Shown here: positions 30,482 to 36,775 of the stretch, one piece after another
Position numbering within the stretch: position 1 is the stretch's first letter
How the letters are laid out: each line of letters opens with the position of its first letter
Source: Streptosporangiaceae bacterium
GTDB lineage: Bacteria > Actinomycetota > Actinomycetes > Streptosporangiales > Streptosporangiaceae
Direction: 5' to 3'
Length of the DNA: 36,775 bases
Assembly (NCBI GenBank): GCA_030041275.1
Contig: JASHOE010000033.1
Location: 1-36,775 of the forward strand
Notes under the pieces: generated by a model
The model's database searches: none
Told to the model about the DNA's origin: nothing
Seen by the model: only the letters and a program-made list of their open reading frames with translations
Position numbers and translations under genes: made by a program

Positions 30482-31140
30482 CCCTCTCCTAGCACGCCGC
30501 GGGCCCGCCGCGCCGCCCTGGCGACGCCTGCTGCCGCCACCCACACGACATACGTCCATCCGGACTCGGTCGCGAAGGCGACTGGGATCGAGACCGCAAA
30601 CGTGGCCGCGACTGCGAGCAGGCTGACGTCGTCGGTTCCGGTCGCACTCGCCGGCGCCCCCGCTCGCAGTAGCCCTGCGGATCTGATCTGCGAGCGCATG
30701 ACCACGAGGGTTGCGATCGTGACCACCTGGACGGCCGCGTACAGACTGAACCGCACCGCGCTGAACCTCTCGCCGCCAGACAGCACCCTGGTCACGTACG
30801 GCGTGCTGATGATCATCAAGAGCCAGATCAAGTTGATGGTGATCAGCCGGGAGTCAAGCCTGGCCACGTACCGGTACAGCCGGTGATGGGCCCGCCAGTA
30901 CCCCGCTATGACCACGAAGCTGATGAGGAACGGCAAGTAGGCATTCGTGTTGGCGCGCAACGACCGGACCACATCCGCGTTCGAGTTGCCGACCACATCG
31001 GGCAGGCCGAGGGCCAGCAGCGTGATGGCAATCGCGACGACGGCGTCGGAAAAGAAAATGACGCGCTCAGCGGAGATAAGCGCCGCCTCAGCGGCAGCCG
31101 CGTCCGCGTCTGGGGCAGCGTCTTTGGTGTCATCGGTCAT
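30478..31140 (-). CDS. TMEM175 (DUF1211) family potassium-channel-like protein
   Basis: 220 residues. RVIFFSDAVVAIAITLLALGLP is the defining helix-1 motif (RxxxFSDxVxAIxxTL) that lines the pore in TMEM175 channels. Further hydrophobic segments lie at about 68-84, 103-117, 132-150 and 172-190; the 'WRAHHRLYRYV.R.D..L' loop is also typical. Bacterial members have one six-helix repeat and assemble as tetramers that pass K+. The stop codon (TAG) overlaps the folD stop on the other strand. Its start overlaps the LOG stop (ATGA), so it is the last gene of the minus operon. Confidence 0.9.
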   Translation of the reverse strand: MTDDTKDAAPDADAAAAEAALISAERVIFFSDAVVAIAITLLALGLPDVVGNSNADVVRSLRANTNAYLPFLISFVVIAGYWRAHHRLYRYVARLDSRLITINLIWLLMIISTPYVTRVLSGGERFSAVRFSLYAAVQVVTIATLVVMRSQIRSAGLLRAGAPASATGTDDVSLLAVAATFAVSIPVAFATESGWTYVVWVAAAGVARAARRARGVLGEG

Positions 31141-31712
31141 AGCGTTGCTTCCGGGTCGGGCTCGACCGGCAGGCTACCTTCTCGGCCCAGCAGCCGCAGG
31201 AACTCACTCGCGTCGGCCACCGTGGTCAGCGCGGCTCGCGCCGTGGCTGGCACGAATCCGGCCGCCGTCAGCTCGTCGAGCACGGCACTCAGCGGATCCC
31301 AGAACCCGGCCGCGTCGACGAGCGCAACCGGCTTGGCGTGCAGGCCCAGCTGCCACCAGGTGAGAATCTCGAAGAGCTCGTCGAGAGTGCCGAGCCCGCC
31401 GGGCAGGGCGGCGAACGCGTCAGCCAAGCCCGCCATGGCGGCCTTTCGCTCATGCATGCTGCCGACAATCTGGAGCTGGGTCAGACCCTGGTGCGGCACT
31501 TCGGCGGCGAACAGGCCGCCGGGGATCACCCCGATGACCTCGCCGCCCGCGGCAAGCGCGGCGTCGGCCAGCACGCCCATCAGGCCGACGCTGGCCCCGC
31601 CGTAGACGATGCCCACGCCAGCCTCCGCGAGACCACGCCCAAAGTCGGCGGCCGCGGCCGCATGGCGAGGCTCGCGGCCCATGGAGCTGCCGCAGAAGAC
31701 CGCTACTCGCAT
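31137..31712 (-). CDS. LOG-family cytokinin riboside 5'-monophosphate phosphoribohydrolase-like
   Basis: 191 residues from the ATG at 31712 (the longer upstream frame only shadows the prenyltransferase gene). MRVAVFCGSS opens a Rossmann-like fold, GGASVGLMG is the phosphate loop, and PGGLGTLDELFE is the signature with the catalytic Arg/Glu in the LOG family; SMHERKAAM precedes it. LOG proteins split AMP-type nucleotides into base and ribose 5-phosphate. The gene's ATG overlaps the TAA of the prenyltransferase (TAATG); its TGA overlaps the start of TMEM175. Pairing with a prenyl-chain gene could hint at prenylated adenine chemistry, but that is speculation. Confidence 0.88.
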   Translation of the reverse strand: MRVAVFCGSSMGREPRHAAAAADFGRGLAEAGVGIVYGGASVGLMGVLADAALAAGGEVIGVIPGGLFAAEVPHQGLTQLQIVGSMHERKAAMAGLADAFAALPGGLGTLDELFEILTWWQLGLHAKPVALVDAAGFWDPLSAVLDELTAAGFVPATARAALTTVADASEFLRLLGREGSLPVEPDPEATL

Positions 31713-32557
31713 TACCAGAGATCCGGCGGCTCGGCTGCCCTGGCAGCAAAGTCCCGCAGCGCCCGCAGGAAGTCGATCTCCCCGAACGCCGGCCAGTAGC
31801 AGTCGCAGAAGTGCAGGTAGGCGCCGGTGCTCTGCCAGAGCAGGAAATTGGACATACGCTGCTCGCCACTGGTCCTGATGATCAGATCGGGTTCCGGCTG
31901 GCCGTCGCCGCACAGGTGCCGGGCGATGTCATCCTCGGTGACGGCCCCGGCCAGCGCGGCCAGGTTCACCCCGGCCGCGGCCCGCTCGAGGAGCAGCGAC
32001 CTGACGGCTTCGGCGATCTCCTGCCGACCGCCGTAGCCCACGCACAGCGTGACGTGCGAACCGGTCGAGCAGTCGCGGGTGTTGTCAGCGGCTTGCTTGA
32101 GCGCACGCGAGGTGGTGTCAGGCAGCATGTCGACCAGCCCCGCGATGTGCACCTGCCAGGCTGGGTCGGCGGTGGCGATCCTGGTCACGACGATGCGCTC
32201 GATGATGTCCATGAGGGCGGTGACCTCGGCGTCGTCGCGGCGGGCCAGATTCTCGGCCGAGCAGACGAACACGGTCACGTGCCGGATGCCGGCCGCCCGG
32301 CACCACGTCAGGGCGTCCCAGATGTGCTCGGCGCCGTGCCGGTGGCCGTCGCTGGGGCTGGCAAGGCCCTCCTCGCGGGCCCAGCGCCGATTCCCGTCGA
32401 TGATGAGGCCGACGTGACGGGGCAGCGGGCGACCGGCGAGCTGGCGCCGCAGCCGCCGCTCGTACAGCCGGACGGCAAGGCGGCGCACCGGGGCACGGAG
32501 CGTACGCAGCGGCCCCCAGAGCCGGCCACGCGGCACCCTGAGGTTGCGGAGCGGCAC
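31712..32557 (-). CDS. Cis-prenyltransferase (UppS / Z-isoprenyl diphosphate synthase family)
   Basis: 281 residues from a GTG. LIIDGNRRWA (51-60) holds the Mg-binding Asp54; then GHRHGAEHI, FVCSAENLARR (the 'S.EN..R' block), and RTSGEQRMSNFLLWQ with AYLHFCDCYWPAF, all conserved in undecaprenyl/decaprenyl diphosphate synthases. The enzyme makes cis-polyprenyl diphosphates used as lipid carriers for cell-wall assembly. An N-terminal basic extension of about 40 residues may attach to the membrane. Actinobacteria often carry two such synthases (short-chain and long-chain); product length is not predictable. It lies 10 bases downstream of the nucleotidyltransferase tail gene. Confidence 0.88.
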   Translation of the reverse strand: MPLRNLRVPRGRLWGPLRTLRAPVRRLAVRLYERRLRRQLAGRPLPRHVGLIIDGNRRWAREEGLASPSDGHRHGAEHIWDALTWCRAAGIRHVTVFVCSAENLARRDDAEVTALMDIIERIVVTRIATADPAWQVHIAGLVDMLPDTTSRALKQAADNTRDCSTGSHVTLCVGYGGRQEIAEAVRSLLLERAAAGVNLAALAGAVTEDDIARHLCGDGQPEPDLIIRTSGEQRMSNFLLWQSTGAYLHFCDCYWPAFGEIDFLRALRDFAARAAEPPDLW

Positions 32558-32567
32558 GGGGCCGAAT

Positions 32568-33137
32568 CTAGCTGGTGTCGGCCGAGCCGGTCCACCCGAG
32601 TTCCGCCTGCCAGTGCCGTCGGACGGCCTGGTCGAAATCGGTCGGCCAGGGCACGTCGCAGGCGCCGAGCACGGCCTGGGCCTCGCGCCGGAAGGCGGCC
32701 GCGGCGGTCCGCATGACGCCGAGCACCACGGCTCTGCTGGGGGTCGGGGCCGGCAAGCTAGCGCAAATTTGTCGCTGCCGTGGCGTCAGCTTTGCTGACC
32801 ATTGCTTCACGCCCATCGGTGGCAGCGGCTGGTTGGCCTCCACGAACAGCTCGTACAGCAGGAGCTGGGCACCCTGGACGCCAACGACGCCGAGCAGCCG
32901 GTCCTGGCGCGCCACCACCGCGGCCGGGAAGATCGCCATCTGGCGGAGGAACTCCGCCAGAAGCCCAGGAGAAGCTTCCGGGCAGCCCAGGCGGCTGCCT
33001 GCCGAAGACCGTGGGCGTGACGCCGCCAGCCAGCAGCGCCAGGTGGCCGCGAAGGCATCGAACACCGGCAGCGGCCGTAACGCGCCGGCGGCGGTGTCCT
33101 GCATGTGTGCACCCAAGCCAGCGGGACTTTCGCCCAC
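32568..33137 (-). CDS. Headless nucleotidyltransferase-like protein (C-terminal helical half only)
   Basis: Up to 189 residues (GTG 33137; ATG 33104 also possible). The last 110 residues, LLLYELFVEANQPLPPMGVK, then WSAKLTPRQRQICASLPAPTPS, ...VPWPTDFDQAVRRHWQAELGW, align in pattern with the C-terminal half of the nucleotidyltransferase at 3306-4097 (TKVWNQTYTEEQRDAVAALPALRAS ... LDWPTDLARV...RDELGI). The catalytic GGSxGxGxxDxxSDLD half is absent. Residues 1-60 have weaker codon bias, and one stretch (around 33000-33060) looks better in another frame, suggesting small compensating shifts. Possibly non-functional; it sits inside an operon, between the thioesterase and prenyltransferase. Confidence 0.45.
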   Translation of the reverse strand: MGESPAGLGAHMQDTAAGALRPLPVFDAFAATWRCWLAASRPRSSAGSRLGCPEASPGLLAEFLRQMAIFPAAVVARQDRLLGVVGVQGAQLLLYELFVEANQPLPPMGVKQWSAKLTPRQRQICASLPAPTPSRAVVLGVMRTAAAAFRREAQAVLGACDVPWPTDFDQAVRRHWQAELGWTGSADTS

Positions 33138-33160
33138 CGTGCCCGTTCCCTATTGACGGG

Positions 33161-33559
33161 TCAGCCGACCGTCCTGCTTCGGCCGCGAAATTCCGCCACG
33201 ATGTGGACCCCGTTCCGGACGGTTACGTCATAAATACCGCTGCGCCCGAACCGGGCGCGCTCCTGTGCGGTAGCTACCAGCACGTCGCCCTCGCGGGCGG
33301 GGGACACGAAGCTGATATCGGCACCGGCGGCGAGAGTGATCGGGCCGTCGCTGTTGCACGCGCACGCGAAGGCCGTGTCGGCGAGCATGAAGACGTAGCC
33401 GCCGTGACAGATCGAGTGGCCATTCAGCATCTGCAGCGCCACCCGCATCTGCACGACCGCCGTGCCCGGCCCGAGGTGCACAAGTTCCATGCCCAGCCCG
33501 CGAGAGGCGTGGTCAGCGGCGAACATGGCGGCCGCCGGGCCGCGCGGTGCGTCCTGCAC
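33161..33559 (-). CDS. PaaI-like hotdog-fold acyl-CoA thioesterase
   Basis: 132 residues from the GTG at 33559; an ATG at 33526 is an alternative. MFAADHASRGLGMELVHLGPG, LNGHSICHGGYVFMLADTAFACACNS and DISFVSPAREGDVLVATAQE follow PaaI-type thioesterases closely: HGG..F.LAD.AF carries the catalytic Asp and GG loop. These enzymes release CoA from phenylacetyl-CoA-pathway intermediates or other aryl/acyl-CoAs. No paa genes are present, so the role may be general. It is the first gene of the minus operon that ends with TMEM175, and is divergent from the S33-type peptidase gene. Confidence 0.85.
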   Translation of the reverse strand: MQDAPRGPAAAMFAADHASRGLGMELVHLGPGTAVVQMRVALQMLNGHSICHGGYVFMLADTAFACACNSDGPITLAAGADISFVSPAREGDVLVATAQERARFGRSGIYDVTVRNGVHIVAEFRGRSRTVG

Positions 33560-33610
33560 TCCCGCATGGTATGACCAGGCGTGCCGTGCCCGGGCGTTAG
33601 TGTGCTGATC

Positions 33611-34894
33611 ATGCCCAGCTACCGACAGCCCGGCGTCGTGCTCACCGACCACGTGTTCGCGGTCCCCCTGGATCACGCGCGGCCGGATGGCGAGCAGATC
33701 GAGATCTTTGCGCGCGAGGTTGTGGCCCGTGCGAGTGAGTCGGCCGATCTGCCCTGGCTGGTGTTCTTGCAGGGCGGCCCTGGCTTTGGCGCTCCGCGCC
33801 CGATCGGCCGCGAGTCCTGGCTCGACCGGGCGCTGCGCGACTACCGGGTGCTGCTGCTCGACCAGCGCGGCACCGGGCGCTCGACGCCTGCGACCCGGCA
33901 GACTCTGGCCCGGCTGGCGACCGTCGGCGCGCAGGCCGACTACCTGGCGCACTTTCGCGCCGACTCGATCGTCGCCGATGCTGAGCTGATCCGGCCGCAG
34001 GTCACCGGCGGTGCGGCGTGGAGCGTGCTGGGCCAGAGCTTCGGCGGCTTCTGCGCCGTCAGGTACCTGTCGGCGGCGCCTGGCGCGCTGCGGGAAGTGT
34101 TCATCACCGGCGGGCTGCCCGGTCTGCAGGCGAGCGCGGAAGACGTCTACCGGCTGACCTATCGCATCGTCGCGGCGAAGAACCGTGCTCATTACGGGCG
34201 TTACCCACAGGACGTGGCGACGGCGTTGCGGGTCGCGCGGGTACTCGCCGATGCCCCGGCGCGACTGCCCGGTGGCGGCACGCTGACGCTCGAGCGATTC
34301 CAGGCCCTCGGGCACGGGCTAGGCAGCAGCACCGGCAGCCATCAGCTGCATTACCTGCTCGAGGACGCGTTTGCCGGAGCCGAGTTGGCCGACGAGTTCC
34401 TGTACCGGGCCGAGGACTCGCTCCGGTACGGGTCGGCGCCCCTTTATGCCCTGCTGCACGAGGCGTGCTACGCCCAGGGTGCCGCGACGCGCTGGGCGGC
34501 ACAGCGGGTCAGGTCCGAGTTCACCGAGTTCGACGCGCTCGCGGCCGTTGCCTCGGCGGGCCCGGTGCTGTTCACCGGGGAGATGGTCTACCCATGGGTG
34601 CTCGAGCACGATCCGGCGCTGCGCCCGCTCGCGGCGGCCGGCGAGCTGCTGGCCGAGCGGGCGGACTGGCCCGCCCTGTATGACGCCGGGCAGCTGGCGA
34701 GGACAGATGTTCCGGTGGCAGCGGCCGTCTATGCCGAGGACATGTACGTGCCCCGTGAGCTGTCGCTCCAGACAGCGGCCGCCATCGGCGGCCTGCGCGT
34801 CTGGCTGACCAACGAATATGAGCACGACGGGCTGCGCGTCAGTAACGGTGCCGTTCTCGACCGCCTGATCGCGATGTCACGCGGGGACATATGA
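33611..34894 (+). CDS. Alpha/beta-hydrolase, proline iminopeptidase-like (S33 family)
   Basis: 427 residues. FLQGGPGFGAP is the S33 oxyanion motif (GGPG), LLLDQRGTGRST follows, and the nucleophile elbow is GQSFGG. A long all-alpha cap domain comes next; near the end AVYAEDMYVPRELS supplies the Asp and NEYEHDGLR the His. The length and cap fit prolyl aminopeptidases, which remove N-terminal proline or small hydrophobic residues. No signal peptide, so cytoplasmic. TAGTGT lies 7 bases upstream of the ATG and no ribosome site is visible, which suggests a leaderless transcript. Confidence 0.88.
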   Translation: MPSYRQPGVVLTDHVFAVPLDHARPDGEQIEIFAREVVARASESADLPWLVFLQGGPGFGAPRPIGRESWLDRALRDYRVLLLDQRGTGRSTPATRQTLARLATVGAQADYLAHFRADSIVADAELIRPQVTGGAAWSVLGQSFGGFCAVRYLSAAPGALREVFITGGLPGLQASAEDVYRLTYRIVAAKNRAHYGRYPQDVATALRVARVLADAPARLPGGGTLTLERFQALGHGLGSSTGSHQLHYLLEDAFAGAELADEFLYRAEDSLRYGSAPLYALLHEACYAQGAATRWAAQRVRSEFTEFDALAAVASAGPVLFTGEMVYPWVLEHDPALRPLAAAGELLAERADWPALYDAGQLARTDVPVAAAVYAEDMYVPRELSLQTAAAIGGLRVWLTNEYEHDGLRVSNGAVLDRLIAMSRGDI

Positions 34895-34919
34895 TGCCGC
34901 GGTCAGTAAGCTGGCCCGG

Positions 34920-35411
34920 GTGATACCCCGCACCTGCCTCTGCCTGATCGGGCGTCAGTCCGCTGCTGGTCCGCAGGTGCTGCTCGGGCACAAGAAGACC
35001 GGGTTCGGTGCCGGCAAGTGGGTTGGACTCGGAGGCCACGTCGAGCCTGGCGAGAAGCCGGCGGCTGCGGCGGTACGCGAGGTCGCGGAGGAATCCGGCC
35101 TGGTGGTCCCCGCCGACTCGCTGCAGCACAGGGCGAGCATCGAATTCAGGTTCCCGGTCCGGCCGTCCTGGGACCAGGCCACCGACGTGTTCGTGACCTC
35201 GGTCTACCACGGCGAGCCGACCGAGTCAGATGAGGTGGCGCCGCGCTGGTTCACGCTGGATGCGCTGCCATTCGACCTGATGTGGGACGACGCGCGGTAC
35301 TGGCTGCCGCTGGTGCTTGCCGGTGAGCACGTCGACGTGCTGGTCACCTTCGCCGACGACTGCGCAACCGTCGCTCGGATGAAGCCGGACCTGACTACTG
35401 GTAGGAGATGA
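34920..35411 (+). CDS. Nudix hydrolase (MutT/8-oxo-dGTPase-like)
   Basis: 163 residues from a GTG. The Nudix box is perfect: GGHVEPGEKPAAAAVREVAEESGL, with the metal-binding REVAEE glutamates. TCLCLI at the start and W.GLGGHVEPGE resemble 8-oxo-dGTP/8-oxoguanine-type diphosphatases (MTH1-like); the RWFTLDALPFDLMWDD motif downstream also fits MTH1, where the acidic pair near 'MW.DD' reads the base. It probably removes oxidised nucleotides. The frame starts 25 bases after the peptidase stop, and its end overlaps the convergent cell-wall-binding gene by 17 bases. Confidence 0.85.
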   Translation: MIPRTCLCLIGRQSAAGPQVLLGHKKTGFGAGKWVGLGGHVEPGEKPAAAAVREVAEESGLVVPADSLQHRASIEFRFPVRPSWDQATDVFVTSVYHGEPTESDEVAPRWFTLDALPFDLMWDDARYWLPLVLAGEHVDVLVTFADDCATVARMKPDLTTGRR

Positions 35412-36775
35412 GCACCGGCGTCGGGTAGTGCCCCAGTGTCATCCGCGGGCCCAGCATCGGCGTGTCCTTGGCGTAGAAGTCCTTCCAGCCGAAGTAGACG
35501 CCCTTTGGAGCGGCCCCTACGACGGCCCGCCAGGTAGCCCGCTTGGAGCCGGGAGACCCCTGGCCGTCCATGTTGATCACGATGGCCAGGTCGTCGTTGC
35601 TGGTGTTCAGCTGCTGGATGTCCTGAATCATGCTGAGCCGGAACTCGTGCAGCTCAAGCAGTTTCTGCGGTAGGTGGTACGTCGCGGTCAGGCTGGCCAG
35701 CCAGGTCACCACGCTGTTGACCTCGGCGATGCTCACCGAGCCAATCTGGTGGAGGGGCAGCTGGCCGGGTTGCAGCTTCCACTCCGGGTCGAGGGCCAGG
35801 CCGACGTTCGGCAGCTCGAGCAGGGACTGGTACATCTTGGCCTGCGACAGAAAATTGGCCCGGCCGGGCTGCAGGTCGAGGGTCACGTACAGGCCAGCCT
35901 TGCTGGCGGCCTGCACCCACGGCAGCAGCGAGGCAGCGCTGAACACCTGCGAGTAGGTGCCGGCGGGGCCTGGTCCAGCGGACGCTACCGTGGCGATGAT
36001 CTCGAAGGCGGGCACTACCGGCACCTTGAGCAACCCGCTGTACTGGGCGGCGACCGCCTTGGCCCTGGCGATGCTCGCCTGCAGGTCCTGCTGACCGAGC
36101 GCGCCTAGCGCGGGGTAGTCGGGCGTGCCGTACAGCGCCACGACTTCGTGGCCTGGGAACAGCACCTCGCCGCCGCCGGGCAGCTGCACTCCGGTCTCGG
36201 CGACAGCGACCCTGGTTGCCAGCAGGCTGCCGGCGCCGAACCCGGCACCGATGCCGACCACGGTCAGCGGCTTCGCGGCGGCGAGCGCGCTGATAGCGGC
36301 CGGGTCCGTCCGCGGGTCGTTCCCCGCCAGGCTGACGATCTGGGCACCTGCGACCCTGGCCGTGGCCGCGACTGCGAGCGCCAGGGCCGGCTCGGTGGCG
36401 GGGGCTGCGGGCACGAGCACGACGACGCGGTGCACTGGCGCGGCAGCCGTCGGGTCGGGTAGCTGACCGGCGGTGGTGACGACATGAACCCGAGGCAGAT
36501 AGGCGGCCACCATGGCGGCGGGCAGGCCGACGGCGAGAACGGCCGCGGGGTGCAGCGAGCGGACGGCGGCAAGCACGGCAGAGGCGTCACTGTGGCTACC
36601 AGGAGCGGGGCTGAGCAGCAGCGGTGCGTGTTTCCTGGCCGCGACGCCAGCCGCAGCGGAGAGGTCGGCCGGGCTTGCGGCGTTGGCAAGGATCATCGCG
36701 GGGGCGCGGGCGAAGAGCAGCCGGGCCAGCCCGGCGCTGGTCGCGGCCGCGGACCCGGGGAGCACGGTGACCCCG
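35395..36775 (-). CDS. Cell-wall-binding-repeat (CWB2-like) protein with C-terminal barrel-like domain, 5' cut by window edge
   Basis: The frame runs off the right end (G-V-T-V-L-P-G), so the start and any signal peptide are outside. The first 90 visible residues (AAATSAGLARLLFARAPAMI, then LSAAAGVAARKHAPLLLSP and HPAAVLAVGLPAAMVAAYLP) fit CW_binding_2 modules: 'TA..ia', 'aDalsaa.lA...g.PlLL', 'v.vvG...avs'. A further repeat-like stretch follows to about 200. The remaining 250 residues have alternating strands and helices, including VPVVPAFEIIATVAS, GLYVTLDLQPGR, VGLALDPEW and LAIVINMDGQG, consistent with a (beta/alpha)8-type domain. Probably a secreted or surface protein; activity unknown. 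Confidence 0.6.
   Translation of the reverse strand, partial: GVTVLPGSAAATSAGLARLLFARAPAMILANAASPADLSAAAGVAARKHAPLLLSPAPGSHSDASAVLAAVRSLHPAAVLAVGLPAAMVAAYLPRVHVVTTAGQLPDPTAAAPVHRVVVLVPAAPATEPALALAVAATARVAGAQIVSLAGNDPRTDPAAISALAAAKPLTVVGIGAGFGAGSLLATRVAVAETGVQLPGGGEVLFPGHEVVALYGTPDYPALGALGQQDLQASIARAKAVAAQYSGLLKVPVVPAFEIIATVASAGPGPAGTYSQVFSAASLLPWVQAASKAGLYVTLDLQPGRANFLSQAKMYQSLLELPNVGLALDPEWKLQPGQLPLHQIGSVSIAEVNSVVTWLASLTATYHLPQKLLELHEFRLSMIQDIQQLNTSNDDLAIVINMDGQGSPGSKRATWRAVVGAAPKGVYFGWKDFYAKDTPMLGPRMTLGHYPTPVLISYQ

Noticed and set aside
29171..30559. Long minus-strand open frame of 462 codons
   Set aside because: Antisense shadow of the FchA and FolD genes, both of which have full sets of family motifs.
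1..36775. Insertion sequences, phage genes, tRNA or CRISPR arrays
   Set aside because: I saw no transposase, integrase, regularly spaced repeats or tRNA cloverleaf; the gene damage looks like point mutation and deletion.

Overview
The window is high-GC DNA (roughly two-thirds G+C, with strong G/C at third codon positions) from a chromosome of the Actinomycetota. Supporting signs are GTG/TTG starts, several apparently leaderless genes, a DUF1345 membrane protein, an ECF42-type sigma factor paired with a DGPF/YciI protein, a PatA-like acyltransferase, a group II truncated haemoglobin and a maleylpyruvate-isomerase/DinB-type protein. I see no rRNA, tRNA, insertion sequence, phage gene or CRISPR array. 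The species cannot be named from the sequence; a filamentous, soil-type actinomycete would fit.

Left part (1-10 kb): mostly single genes on both strands, with many damaged ones. Intact genes are a glycosidase-fold protein, an atypical SDR, a nucleotidyltransferase with a perfect CRP-type palindrome at its 5' end, a tyrosine phosphatase, a secreted lipoprotein, a luciferase-like monooxygenase and a penicillin-binding protein (PBP). Damaged ones are a hydrolase tail, a VC0807-type membrane tail, an unidentified plus-strand remnant and a hemerythrin gene split by one TGA at an expected Trp codon.

Middle (10-24 kb): an ArsR regulator with a readable promoter and operator leads into a truncated AHSA1 gene and a headless YciI remnant. 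Then come DUF1345, the DGPF-ECF42 pair, an in-frame chimera of an epoxide hydrolase and a LuxR/NarL response regulator, a second PBP paralogous to the first, an amidohydrolase, a headless MOSC gene abutting a truncated haemoglobin, a small Cys-containing protein, an SDR, an RraA-like/alpha-beta hydrolase pair, and a GDT1-type manganese exporter behind a yybP-ykoY manganese riboswitch.

Right part (24-36.8 kb): compact and better preserved. A PadR gene with a promoter whose spacer holds a palindrome starts a run of overlapping genes: PadR, PLDc_N membrane protein, alpha/beta hydrolase, PLDc_N-ABC ATPase fusion, permease. The run continues with gaps of 36-41 nt into a PatA-like acyltransferase, an FchA/cyclodeaminase-type protein and FolD. 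FolD lacks the lysine needed for cyclohydrolase activity, and its translationally coupled FchA-type neighbour could supply that step. A convergent operon (PaaI thioesterase, headless nucleotidyltransferase tail, cis-prenyltransferase, LOG hydrolase, TMEM175 channel) ends on FolD's stop codon. The window closes with an S33-type peptidase, a Nudix hydrolase and part of a cell-wall-binding-repeat protein.

The best candidates for undescribed biology are the cyclohydrolase-deficient FolD plus FchA pair, the PadR/PLDc_N/hydrolase/ABC module, and the hydrolase-response regulator chimera.
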